NCBI GenBank assembly: GCA_000961695.1
Contig: LADW01000060.1
Span: 1 to 58,101 of the forward strand
Direction of reading: 5' to 3'
Source: Hyphomonadaceae bacterium BRH_c29
Lineage (GTDB): Bacteria; Pseudomonadota; Alphaproteobacteria; Caulobacterales; Hyphomonadaceae
Length of the DNA: 58,101 bases
Part shown: positions 26,007-34,313 of the stretch, piece after piece
Numbering within the stretch: position 1 is the stretch's first letter
Layout of the letters: every line of letters starts with the position of its first letter
Notes under the pieces: model-generated
The model's input: only the letters and a program-made list of their open reading frames with translations
Databases searched by the model: none
Told to the model about the DNA's origin: nothing
Translations under genes and position numbers: made by a program

Positions 26007-28403
26007 TTGACCAAGAGTTTCAGTTTCGAATTGCCATCCCAGGGCCCCGGTCAGGAAGGGCCGTCTGGAGATGAAACCAGTTTTGATCTGAAGACCCTGA
26101 TCGGCATGGTCTATCGCCGGTTCTGGCTGATCGTGACGGGCTTCCTGGTCATCTTTCTGGCCGTGGCCTACATCACGTTTACCGCCACGCCGGTCTATAA
26201 AGCATCGACGACCATTCAGCTGGGGACCAGCCAGGAGAACGTCATCGACCTCGGCAGCGTGTTGAGCGGCATCGTCGCCAACACAGCCGTGATCGATACT
26301 GAAGTCATGGTGATCAGCTCCAAATCGGTGCTGACGAAAGTGGCTGAGCGCCAGAAGCTGATCGAGGACCCTGAGTTCAACTGGACACTCGTCGAGCACA
26401 AACCGGGTCTGATTGAGCGGCTGACCAAGCCGATCAAGAAAAGTCTCGGCATGCGAACTGAACAGGTCGATCCCTATGCTGGCATGAGTGCGGAAGAGCG
26501 CGAAGCCGCGATCATGGAATCCGTGGTCCAGACCCTGGCGTACAAGGTCAATGTTTCGCGCGTTGGAACTACCTACCTCCTGACGGTGACGGTCATGTCG
26601 ACCTCGCCGGAAACCGCAGCGCGGCTCGCCAATGCCGTCGCTGACCAATATCGTGTGCAGCAATATGAAACAAAGCTGGATGCCACGCGCCGCGCCGCCG
26701 AATGGCTGGGCGAACGCGTCGCTGCCCTTCGGGACGAAGTGGCCGAGAAGGAAAAGCGTGTTGAAGTGTTCCGTGCTGAGAATAACCTCGACACGGCCAT
26801 GGGCAACACGCTGACTGAGCAGAACATTGCTTACCTCACGACACAGAAGACCCAGCTCGAAACTGACTTGAGCGAAGCCCGGGCGCGGTATGAAAACATG
26901 CGCCGCCAATTGTCGTCCGGCACTGGCGTTGAAGGGATCAGTGAAGTCCTGGATTCGCCGCTGATCTCCCGGTTGAAGGAACAGCTTTCGACCGTTCGCG
27001 GTCGTGTGGCGGAACTGGAAACAAAGCTTGGTCCGCAACACCCGGAACTTATTGGCGCGCGCAACGAAGTGAGCGATGTCGAGCGTCAAATGACCGCCGA
27101 GGTCAATCGCATTGCCAGCAACCTTGAGAGCGAAGTGAAGGCGAAGCAGGACCAGGTCAACTCGATCCAGTCCCGCATTAATCAGGCCAACGCCCAGCTG
27201 CGCGGCAACTCGATTTCCAATGTCCGTCTTCGCGAACTTGAGCGCGATTCCGAAACCAGCCGCGTCATCTATGAAGAGTTCATCTCACGCTCCAAACAGA
27301 CCCGCGAACAGGACGACCTTGTTCAGGCTGATGCTGTCATTCTTTCCTCCGCGTCTGTGCCGGGGTCGCCGGCTGCGCCGAAGAAGCAGCTGAACCTGCT
27401 GATCGGCGCTGTGCTCGGCGGCGCGATCGGGGCGGCGATGGCCATCATCGCGGAAATGTTTGATTCCAAGATCAGCTCCACGGAAGACATCGAGCGCAAG
27501 CTTGGCGTTGCAGCCATTGGCTCTGTGCCGCTGATCCGGGCCTCCAATCTGTTTGGCCTGGGGCAGGCAAACCCTGCGGATTATCTCGTAGAGAACCCGT
27601 TATCAGCCTATGCTGAAAGTGTCCGATATTTACGTGCGGCGATCGCCTTCTCGGATCTCGACAGCGAGACCAAGACTGTCGCCATCACCTCGTCGCTGCC
27701 GGACGAAGGCAAGACAAGTCTCACGCTCAGCCTTGGCCGCATGTCGGCCATGTCAGGTTCGCGCACGATCGTCCTTGACGGTGACTTCCGGCGCCGCCAG
27801 CTGACAGAAGCGGCCGGCATGTCACCGGAGATCGGCTTCATCGAGCACCTGTTCGGTGCCGGTCAGCTGAACGATGCGATTCAAAAAGACAGCAAGACGA
27901 TGCTGGACATCCTACCGCTGTCGCAGTCCGGCCATACACCACATGACGTGTTTGGCACGCGCGCCTTCGATGACCTCCTGTCGCGTCTGCGCTCGATGTA
28001 CGACCTGATCCTGATCGACACAGGGCCGCTGCTGCTGATGGCCGAAGCGCGCGTCGTTGCCGGCAAGGTGGACAAGACCATCCTTATGGTCCGCTGGCGC
28101 CATTCGACCCGTGCCGCCGTGAAGCAGTCGCTCAGCCTGTTGCGCTCATTCAATGCCGACATTCTCGGCGCGACGCTGAACATGGTTGACCTGAATCGCC
28201 GTCGTCATCACCGCGACCCGGGCGCCAGCTACAAAGCTTACCGCAAGTACTATCAGATGGAGACCAAGAAGTCGGTCTTCGGCTTCGATATCGCCAGTTC
28301 TGGCAAACGGAAGAAGGGCGACAAGCGGCCGGTAGCCGTTCAGACGCCACCTGAACACGCCAAGGGATCAAGTATGCCGGTCGACCCGGTGGGGTTTGAA
28401 TAG
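26007..28403 (+). CDS. Polysaccharide co-polymerase with tyrosine-kinase domain (Wzc/ExoP-like)
   Basis: A 798-residue inner-membrane protein that sets polymer chain length and couples it to export. The Wzz part has TM1 at about 35-58, a long periplasmic coiled-coil region (about 200-420) and TM2 after a Pro-containing PGSPAAPKKQ motif (about 450-480). The cytoplasmic BY-kinase domain has Walker A SSLPDEGKTS (about 561-570), Walker A' IVLDGDFRR (about 588-596), Walker B LILIDTGP (about 667) and a C-terminal Tyr cluster SYKAYRKYYQ (about 740-750) for autophosphorylation. The first codon is TTG at 26007 with no clear ribosome site; no in-frame ATG lies before the first membrane segment. It is the central gene of the locus. 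Confidence 0.93.
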   Translation: MTKSFSFELPSQGPGQEGPSGDETSFDLKTLIGMVYRRFWLIVTGFLVIFLAVAYITFTATPVYKASTTIQLGTSQENVIDLGSVLSGIVANTAVIDTEVMVISSKSVLTKVAERQKLIEDPEFNWTLVEHKPGLIERLTKPIKKSLGMRTEQVDPYAGMSAEEREAAIMESVVQTLAYKVNVSRVGTTYLLTVTVMSTSPETAARLANAVADQYRVQQYETKLDATRRAAEWLGERVAALRDEVAEKEKRVEVFRAENNLDTAMGNTLTEQNIAYLTTQKTQLETDLSEARARYENMRRQLSSGTGVEGISEVLDSPLISRLKEQLSTVRGRVAELETKLGPQHPELIGARNEVSDVERQMTAEVNRIASNLESEVKAKQDQVNSIQSRINQANAQLRGNSISNVRLRELERDSETSRVIYEEFISRSKQTREQDDLVQADAVILSSASVPGSPAAPKKQLNLLIGAVLGGAIGAAMAIIAEMFDSKISSTEDIERKLGVAAIGSVPLIRASNLFGLGQANPADYLVENPLSAYAESVRYLRAAIAFSDLDSETKTVAITSSLPDEGKTSLTLSLGRMSAMSGSRTIVLDGDFRRRQLTEAAGMSPEIGFIEHLFGAGQLNDAIQKDSKTMLDILPLSQSGHTPHDVFGTRAFDDLLSRLRSMYDLILIDTGPLLLMAEARVVAGKVDKTILMVRWRHSTRAAVKQSLSLLRSFNADILGATLNMVDLNRRRHHRDPGASYKAYRKYYQMETKKSVFGFDIASSGKRKKGDKRPVAVQTPPEHAKGSSMPVDPVGFE

Positions 28404-28426
28404 CCGGCGGGAAGCGGAACGGACCC

Positions 28427-29629
28427 ATGTCTGGAGATGCGCGGATCGCGAAACCGGCACTGGAGCGCGAAACCGCAGAGGTTTCGACGCCCCGACATGT
28501 CGCCTATTTCGGTCATGATGCCGGCGATGCCGCGATCCGTCGCCGGGTCCGGGCTTTTGAAGATGATGGGGTCCGAGTCACTGGTTTCATGATGCGCCGG
28601 GGCGATGAGAATCCAACTGAGTGGACCAACATCGATCTTGGCCACACTGCTGACGGGGCGTTCCTGCAGCGTATCCGGCAAGTCTTCGCGGGCGCTTCTT
28701 TGGCAGCCGGGCAGCGTGAAGCGCTCGCTGGCGCCGATGTGATTGTCGCCCGCAACCTCGATATGCTGGCCTGCGCCTTTCTCGCGAAGCGGAAGGCGAA
28801 ACTCGATACGCCGGTAATCTATGAGTCGCTGGATGTTCACCGCCTGCTGAGCCGGCATGATGTTATCGGTAAGGCGATGCGCTGGCTGGAGGGCTCTCTG
28901 TTGCGCCGGACGAAGGGGCTGATCGTCAGCTCTCCGGCTTTCCTGCGCAATCATTTCGAACGCTACTATCCAGGCCAGTATCAGGCCTTTCTGGTGGAGA
29001 ACCGCCTGGCTGACGGCGCGGAATATGGGTCTCGCCCGAACCCTGAAGTTCCCATGCTAGACCGCCCGCTTCGTCTCGGCTGGGTCGGTAATCTGCGCTG
29101 TCAGCGTTCGTTTGGCTTGCTGTGCGGGCTGGCCGAACAGTTTCCCGAAGCGCTGGAAATCCATCTGCATGGCGTGCCAGCACGGACGGAAATCCCGGTG
29201 TTCGAGCCAGAGATCGCGAAACATCCGAATATGACCTATCATGGTCGCTATAAATCACCGGAAGATCTGGCGAGCCTCTATGGCGGCCTGGACCTGGTCT
29301 GGGCTGGCGACTTTATGGAGGCGGGGTTTAATTCGGTCTGGCTGTTGCCGAACCGGGTGTATGAGGGGGGCTATTACTGTGTGCCCTCCATCGCGTCAGC
29401 TGGAACGCAGACGGCAAACTGGGTCAGCGACCGGAAAGGGGGCTTCATTGTGGAAGAGCCTCTGGATCAGACCCTGCCTGCGCTCGTTACCGGACTGCTC
29501 GGAGACCGGGCCTCCATCGGAACTTGCGTGGAAGCGCTCGCCGCGTGTCCTGAAAGTGATTTCATCCAGCCACAAGGCTTGCTTAAGACGATTGTGTGCA
29601 AGGTTCTGGACGGGGGCGAGACAGAATGA
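28427..29629 (+). CDS. Glycosyltransferase, GT4-like (ExoL-like)
   Basis: A 400-residue GT-B-type transferase. N-terminal HVAYFGHDAGDAAIRRRVRAF and DVIVARNLDML are typical of succinoglycan ExoL-like proteins. The C-terminal donor-binding half shows LRLGWVGNLRCQRS, then HLHG, MTYHGRYKSPEDLASLYGGLDLVW, and an E-containing YEGGYYCVPSIAS in the place of the EX7E motif. No signal peptide; it should act on the inner face of the membrane. The gene follows the co-polymerase by 23 bases and its stop overlaps the start of the polymerase gene (ATGA). Confidence 0.82.
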   Translation: MSGDARIAKPALERETAEVSTPRHVAYFGHDAGDAAIRRRVRAFEDDGVRVTGFMMRRGDENPTEWTNIDLGHTADGAFLQRIRQVFAGASLAAGQREALAGADVIVARNLDMLACAFLAKRKAKLDTPVIYESLDVHRLLSRHDVIGKAMRWLEGSLLRRTKGLIVSSPAFLRNHFERYYPGQYQAFLVENRLADGAEYGSRPNPEVPMLDRPLRLGWVGNLRCQRSFGLLCGLAEQFPEALEIHLHGVPARTEIPVFEPEIAKHPNMTYHGRYKSPEDLASLYGGLDLVWAGDFMEAGFNSVWLLPNRVYEGGYYCVPSIASAGTQTANWVSDRKGGFIVEEPLDQTLPALVTGLLGDRASIGTCVEALAACPESDFIQPQGLLKTIVCKVLDGGETE

Positions 29630-30981
29630 ACGTCATCTCCAGAAACCTGAAAGTCAACGAAGACACCACGCTGGTGTGGGCAAAGGTCTTCTCCGAGGAC
29701 AAGAGCGCCCCGATCTGGTTCCAGGGCATCGTCACGGCCTGGTTCTTCGCGACCTATATCGATTTTCCTGGGGTGACCGCTGCGCGTTACCTTCTCGTGC
29801 TGGCCTTGCTGGGGGTTATCGTGCTGAAGAGTGCGATGATCTTGCCGAACGTGGTGCGATCCTGGCCACTGTTTGTATTGCCGGCATTTGCCCTGTCATC
29901 CATCCTCTGGTCGCCGCACCCTTCCCAGGCCTTGAAACTGGGCATTTATTTCATTCTCACGCCCTTGTTCATCATCGCGATTGTGTCCGTGCTGGATGCG
30001 CGCCGGGCGATGCGCTGCCTGATGTTTGCGGGCTGGATCACGTCTTTCATGGTTCTGGCCAAGTTCTCAACGATCCACTCCGGCGGGCCATATCCATCCA
30101 AGAATTATGTCGCCCTCCAGATGAACTTCATGCTGCTGCTGTCGCTTGCTGGGGCACTCAACAAGAACGAGCTACCCTGGATTCGTCTGGCGGCACTTCC
30201 ATTCATTCCCATGGGCGCGCTGTTCGTTCTGATGGCTGACTCGGCGACCAACCTTGTCCTTGGCGGGGTGGGGATCGTGGGCCTTATCGCGCTCCGCATT
30301 CTCTGGGTGGATGTGGGACGTTTGCATAATGCCCGGGGGCTTCTGCTCGCGGCGGGTATCATCGTCATTTTCACCATTCTCACCGTCATTCTTGCGATGC
30401 CAGGTGCAAACCTGATGGAGCATGTTCTCAACGCCCTAGGCAAAGACTCTACGTTCAGCGGACGTAAGGTGATCTGGGCGGCCGGCCGGGTCGTGCAGGA
30501 TCAGCATCCCCTGTTTGGCACAGGCCTCGCCGGGTTCTGGCAGCCGGACAATGGGGCCGCGCAGTCGATCAATTTCTATGACTTCAAGCCGTTCGGAACG
30601 ACGCTGACTTTCCATAATGCTTACATGGAGGTGCGGGTTCACCTCGGCTTGATCGGTTGGGCGATGTTTATCGGAACATGGGTCTGGCAGGGGCAGCGCG
30701 CCATTCGCTACTGGTTGACTTCGCGCCACCTCGAAGCTTCCGCTTTGCTGATGCTGCTATTGCTGGTGTTCATCTCCACCTTCACTGAGGCGACGTCGTG
30801 GGGCGTGTTCAACACGCCGGTCAATGTCATGATGCTGGCATCGACGGCTGCGTTTGGTGCGAGCCGACGGAAATTCGAAGGCTATTTGCCGATCCAGGTG
30901 ACGGAAACAAAAGCTCGAAAAGTGCGGAAAGCCCGCCAATTGGCGCGACAAACTACCGTCGATCCTAACTCGCAATTGTAG
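29626..30981 (+). CDS. O-antigen ligase/polymerase-family membrane protein (Wzy/ExoQ-like)
   Basis: A 451-residue polytopic membrane protein with about 10-12 hydrophobic segments. It has the large periplasmic loop of the Wzy/WaaL family between late segments, including FSGRKVIWAAGRVVQDQHPLFGTGLAGFW (here only pointed to by its start, about 280) and an FHNAYMEVRVHLGLIGW motif with the conserved His. It probably polymerises the lipid-linked repeat units in the periplasm. The start ATG 29626 overlaps the preceding stop by 4 bases. The C-terminus is basic and cytoplasmic. No flippase (Wzx) gene is found beside it. Confidence 0.85.
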   Translation: MNVISRNLKVNEDTTLVWAKVFSEDKSAPIWFQGIVTAWFFATYIDFPGVTAARYLLVLALLGVIVLKSAMILPNVVRSWPLFVLPAFALSSILWSPHPSQALKLGIYFILTPLFIIAIVSVLDARRAMRCLMFAGWITSFMVLAKFSTIHSGGPYPSKNYVALQMNFMLLLSLAGALNKNELPWIRLAALPFIPMGALFVLMADSATNLVLGGVGIVGLIALRILWVDVGRLHNARGLLLAAGIIVIFTILTVILAMPGANLMEHVLNALGKDSTFSGRKVIWAAGRVVQDQHPLFGTGLAGFWQPDNGAAQSINFYDFKPFGTTLTFHNAYMEVRVHLGLIGWAMFIGTWVWQGQRAIRYWLTSRHLEASALLMLLLLVFISTFTEATSWGVFNTPVNVMMLASTAAFGASRRKFEGYLPIQVTETKARKVRKARQLARQTTVDPNSQL

Positions 30982-31324
30982 CCCAGATCCGGGCACTTGC
31001 ACTCGCGTCTGAGGCGAAAAATCACCGGGCTCGCCACCTGCTTTCGCTTTTTAGTCCCTTTCGGAATAGTCTGGAATTGCCTCCAAGTTGCTTCATGGGT
31101 GAGAAAATATTGTTTTTTTATATAGGTATAGGGGTGATTTGTGGGGGTGGGCGGTCTCTGGCGAGGGCCCGTTCCCGGCAGTGATGACAAATCTGTCAGC
31201 CGCATCCTTGTCAGTCTCAGGACACAATGCTGACACGCGTTGGAGCCCATACTGTGGTTATCGCGTAGAGTCCCCAGCGGGCCTTTAACATGCCCTTAAG
31301 AGTTAGATGGGTTGATGTGCTTCC
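30982..31324. other. 343-base gene-free stretch with palindrome TGACA-N4-TGTCA
   Basis: No coding signal that I trust. At 31185-31198 lies TGACA-AATC-TGTCA, an inverted repeat, followed by two more TGTCAG copies 15 bases apart. The same TGACA-N4-TGTCA design occurs before the HtrA gene (38994-39007). A T-rich stretch lies near 31110-31128. The area probably holds the control region of the small membrane protein gene. Confidence 0.45.
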
Positions 31325-31537
31325 ATGAGCAACGCAACGCCATCCGTGTCAGGGAGCATACCTGTGGTAGACATTGCAAATGTAGCCATTTCGCACCGTG
31401 GATGGGATGCGAGCGTGCGGTCAGATCAGGACGCTTATGACAAGTGGCCGGTCTGGGCGCGGCTCTCTGTGATCGTGGGCCTCAGTGCTTTGCTCTGGTG
31501 GGGCATCATCAGCGCAGCCATCGCGCTGTTCGCTTAA
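31325..31537 (+). CDS. Small single-pass membrane protein, unknown
   Basis: A 70-residue protein with a polar N-terminal half and one C-terminal hydrophobic helix (about 45-69, LSVIVGLSALLWWGIISAA). I do not recognise a family. Support that it is real: it sits alone in a 600-base interval, has an ATG and good codon composition, and ends 23 bases before a perfect bidirectional terminator. No strong ribosome site is visible. Its place between the polymerase and the initiating sugar transferase suggests a part in polysaccharide synthesis, perhaps as a small membrane partner, but nothing in the sequence proves this. Confidence 0.6.
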   Translation: MSNATPSVSGSIPVVDIANVAISHRGWDASVRSDQDAYDKWPVWARLSVIVGLSALLWWGIISAAIALFA

Positions 31538-31560
31538 CGCGCCTCACACCACACGTGCGG

Positions 31561-31600
31561 AAACAAAAAGCCCCAGCCATCTGGCTGGGGCTTTTTGTTT
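31561..31600. terminator. Bidirectional intrinsic terminator
   Basis: An 18-base perfect stem (31561-31578 with 31583-31600, core AAAAAGCCCCAGCC / GGCTGGGGCTTTTT) around the loop ATCT has T runs on both strands. It can end both the small membrane protein transcript and the convergent sugar-transferase transcript. Confidence 0.95.
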
Positions 31601-31630
31601 GGTCACTTCTGCCATTTCAGGCAGGTGGAG

Positions 31631-32326
31631 CTAGCGGGCGCCACGCGAGAGAAGCACTGCCGGCACGGTGCGCAGCATGATCATGATGTCGCCCGTGAAG
31701 TTGCGGGTTGTGGCGTATTTCACGTCTAACTGCACGCGCTGTTCATAGGTCGTGTCGCTGCGGCCTTCGACCTGCCAGAGCCCTGTGAGGCCCGGACGGA
31801 CGGAGCAATAGTCGCGATAGAACTCACCATATTTGGTGATCTCGTTCTCGACGATCGGACGCGGTCCGACGATCGACATTTCACCCTTCAGGATGTTGAA
31901 AAGCTGAGGAAGCTCGTCGATCGAGGTCTTGCGGATGAAGCGGCCGAGCGGCGTGATGCGCGGGTCGTGCGTCAGCTTCTGTGTCTGGTCCCACTCAATG
32001 CGGGCGTCAGGATCCTGCGCCAGAATTTCGATCAGGCGCTGGTCAGCGTTCGCCACCATCGAGCGCAGCTTGTAGCACTTGAAGGTGCGGCCATTCCGAC
32101 CGTAGCGCTTCTGAGAATAAACAGCCTGCCCGCCGTCCTGCAGGCGGATCAGGACACCGACCACGACCAGAAGAGGCAAGACGAAGATCAGCGCAATGCT
32201 CGCGACGACAACGTCCAGGATGCGTTTGGCACTCGTGTTCGCCCCAATCTCATTGCGATCAAGTCGCGCTGAGGAGAAGGCGGCGGTTTCCGCATGCCGT
32301 GATTGATGTGTAAGCCTTAGACCCAT
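31631..32326 (-). CDS. Undecaprenyl-phosphate sugar phosphotransferase, ExoY/HfsE-type
   Basis: The initiating enzyme of repeat-unit assembly: it moves a sugar-1-phosphate from a nucleotide sugar to undecaprenyl phosphate. The 231-residue protein is the short, single-membrane-helix type: helix at about 38-62 (VVASIALIFVLPLLVVVGVL), then the catalytic core with KCYKLRSM, DPRITPLGRFIRKTSIDELPQ and NILKGEMSIVGPRP, and VRPGLTGLWQV. ATG 32326 is chosen for the GGGGA site 7-10 bases upstream. It is transcribed opposite to the polymerase and kinase genes of the locus and ends at the shared terminator. Confidence 0.92.
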   Translation of the reverse strand: MGLRLTHQSRHAETAAFSSARLDRNEIGANTSAKRILDVVVASIALIFVLPLLVVVGVLIRLQDGGQAVYSQKRYGRNGRTFKCYKLRSMVANADQRLIEILAQDPDARIEWDQTQKLTHDPRITPLGRFIRKTSIDELPQLFNILKGEMSIVGPRPIVENEITKYGEFYRDYCSVRPGLTGLWQVEGRSDTTYEQRVQLDVKYATTRNFTGDIMIMLRTVPAVLLSRGAR

Positions 32327-32630
32327 AACCGTCCCCGGAACTCTACCGAAAGGTGCAAGAAATCTTCCCGGAATTCCCTGCGCCTCAGTCAACAATCGTT
32401 AACTTTGAGAACAAGGAACCCTTATTTCATTTAGGGACGTTTGCAATCTGTATACCGGGATTTGCCCCAATATTTGGACGGATTTTGCGAGATTCGCCTC
32501 TCAGGAGAAGTATTTTCGAAGTATTCGGGGCGTTATGAACACATGTTAATCAAAATATATCAATCTGATCTCTATGTGACGAATCTTGTGTCCCAAGATT
32601 GAGCAGTGGCGTGCCATCTCGAAACAAACA
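32327..32630. other. AT-rich gene-free control region
   Basis: No gene. This stretch is markedly richer in A/T than the rest of the window. It contains a direct repeat AAGTATT (32508-32514 and 32519-32525, one helical turn apart), ATACATC-poor runs such as AATATATCAATC near 32555, and a hairpin AATCTTG-TGTCC-CAAGATT (32582-32600). It is the likely promoter region of the sugar phosphotransferase gene. Confidence 0.5.
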
Positions 32631-32662
32631 AAAGCGGCGAAGACCGAGGTCTTCGCCGCTTT
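32631..32662 (-). terminator. Intrinsic terminator after the export lipoprotein gene
   Basis: A 15-base perfect stem, AAAGCGGCGAAGACC (32631-32645) with GGTCTTCGCCGCTTT (32648-32662), is followed on the minus strand by TGTTTGTTT. It lies 25 bases past the stop of the gene at 32688. Confidence 0.9.
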
Positions 32663-32687
32663 GATCTGCTGAATTTGCCAGAGTGCG

Positions 32688-33275
32688 TCAGAAGATGCGC
32701 TCTCCGATCCGGAGCGTATCGCCAGGACGAACCACTGTCGCCGTATTCAGTTCAAGAGCTTGCTCCTCATTCGAGTCGACACTCTTGATGTAAACCACTT
32801 TCTTGTTGGCGCGGTACGTCCAGCCACCGGCCGCAGCGACGGCGTTCATCACCGTCAGCCCCGATGTAAACGGATACTCTCCCGGGCGGTTCACTTCGCC
32901 CAGAATATAATAGGGGCGGTAGTTGATCACTTCGGCACTGACACGCGGGTTCAGGACATAATCGCCTTCCAGCACGCTCACGATGTGGTCTTCAAGTTCC
33001 GGCGTGGTCAGGCCGAGTGCCTGGACCTGGCCAATCAGCGGCATGGAGATGGCGCCCGTGCCGTCGACTTCGAATTGGCCGGAGAGGTCGGGTTGCCCGA
33101 AGACGGTAATACGGAGCTGGTCGCCATTGCCTAAAGTGTAAGCGCCAATGCTTTGCTGTTGTGCTGCGGGGCTTGTTTCGGCGCGCGAACCGGCGGGCAC
33201 AGCCGACTGACATGCGGCGATGCTGAAGAGCAGGCTGCCGAGCAGGGCTGAGACGAGGAGGCGCAGGAATTTCAT
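32688..33275 (-). CDS. Polysaccharide export lipoprotein (Wza/ExoF/HfsD-type)
   Basis: Periplasmic/outer-membrane export component for the exopolysaccharide. The 195-residue protein has a lipoprotein signal with lipobox SIAAC, the Poly_export domain (YTLGNGDQLRITVFGQPDLSG, then VDGTGAISMPLIGQV, about 45-85), and an SLBB-like part (YYILGEVNRPGEYPF, TVMNAVAAAGGWTYRA, about 120-160). It is shorter than Wza, lacking the C-terminal amphipathic helix domain, so the outer-membrane pore may come from the barrel at 24656. ATG 33275 follows GGGAG. The phosphatase gene is 58 bases upstream on the same strand. Confidence 0.9.
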   Translation of the reverse strand: MKFLRLLVSALLGSLLFSIAACQSAVPAGSRAETSPAAQQQSIGAYTLGNGDQLRITVFGQPDLSGQFEVDGTGAISMPLIGQVQALGLTTPELEDHIVSVLEGDYVLNPRVSAEVINYRPYYILGEVNRPGEYPFTSGLTVMNAVAAAGGWTYRANKKVVYIKSVDSNEEQALELNTATVVRPGDTLRIGERIF

Positions 33276-33333
33276 CGTATCTTTTCTCCCAGATTTGGCG
33301 GTCCTGCCGCGTAGCAAGACCTATTCCAGAGTT

Positions 33334-34248
33334 TCAGGTCGAGAGGAAGGAAACTTCGTCCCGGAAAAGGCGCACAGCTGACAGTTTGCCGCTGATAAAG
33401 GCGCCGGTGTCTAGGCCGATGCGCCGGTCGTCCCGGAAAACGCCATCGGCTGGCGTATGCCCGTGTACCACGACCTGCGGAAATTGTTCTTCGGCTTCCA
33501 GGAATTCTTCCCGGATCCACAACATGTCACGGACGGTCTGATTTTCAAGCGATGCACCGGGGCGCAACCCGGCATGCACGAAGAGATAATCCCCGGCGAC
33601 AAAGTAGTGTTGCAGGTTCTGGTAAAACTTGAGATGGGCGTCTGGCAGGCGGTTCCGGAAATCGGTCCACACCTTGTCCCAGGCGCGCTGGACCGCTTCC
33701 ATGGCTTCGTGGGAATTCAGCGCCATCCGCGAGTTCGGCGGTTGCAGACCATAGGAATAGAGCGTTTCGGCGCCGCCATAACGGACCCATTGCTTGCCGA
33801 AGCTGACCTCGTTGCGGAACCGCAGCAGCGCTTCCTCGTGGTTTCCCATCAGGAAAACCCGTTCGAACGACAACATGTGATCGCTCATGAGGAAGTCGAT
33901 CACGTCTTTCGATTGCAAACCGCGGTCGATGTAATCTCCTAGAAAAACAAGGACCTTCTTGGTGCCTTCCGGAAGAGAGGCGGTATCGGTCTCAATCTGT
34001 TCGATCAGCTTTTCGAGCAAGTCGCGGCGACCGTGGATGTCCCCGATCGCATAGATGCACTGGCCATCTGGTGCGCGCGTTGCGCGTGTCACAACCGCAG
34101 GAGTTTCCGGACGGACCTGTTCTTCCACTTGCGGCGTTGAGTTTCCCACGCCCCGGCGGATGCGTGCGCGCAGAGACGTCGCCGATCGGGTCAGATTTCT
34201 GATCCGCTGGAGGAAGCTTTGCCGGGTCTGGTCGAACATATTGGTCAT
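33334..34248 (-). CDS. PPP-family metallophosphatase
   Basis: A 304-residue phosphatase with all four metal-site motifs of the PPP superfamily in order: IGDIHGRRD, LGDYIDRG, LMGNHEEALLR and VVHGHTPADG; it should bind two metal ions and dephosphorylate Ser/Thr-phosphoproteins or small phosphoesters (diadenosine tetraphosphatase-like enzymes share the fold). The first 50 residues are basic and of low complexity. It lies between two polysaccharide genes on the same strand, 58 bases from the export lipoprotein. A regulatory link to the BY-kinase is possible but not shown. The start could be ATG 34248 or 34239. Confidence 0.88.
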   Translation of the reverse strand: MTNMFDQTRQSFLQRIRNLTRSATSLRARIRRGVGNSTPQVEEQVRPETPAVVTRATRAPDGQCIYAIGDIHGRRDLLEKLIEQIETDTASLPEGTKKVLVFLGDYIDRGLQSKDVIDFLMSDHMLSFERVFLMGNHEEALLRFRNEVSFGKQWVRYGGAETLYSYGLQPPNSRMALNSHEAMEAVQRAWDKVWTDFRNRLPDAHLKFYQNLQHYFVAGDYLFVHAGLRPGASLENQTVRDMLWIREEFLEAEEQFPQVVVHGHTPADGVFRDDRRIGLDTGAFISGKLSAVRLFRDEVSFLST

Positions 34249-34313
34249 CGGGGTGTGAGTATTAACAATTTCTTATAGCGGTTTTTATTCGGAAACCAAT
34301 CGATACGGGAAAA

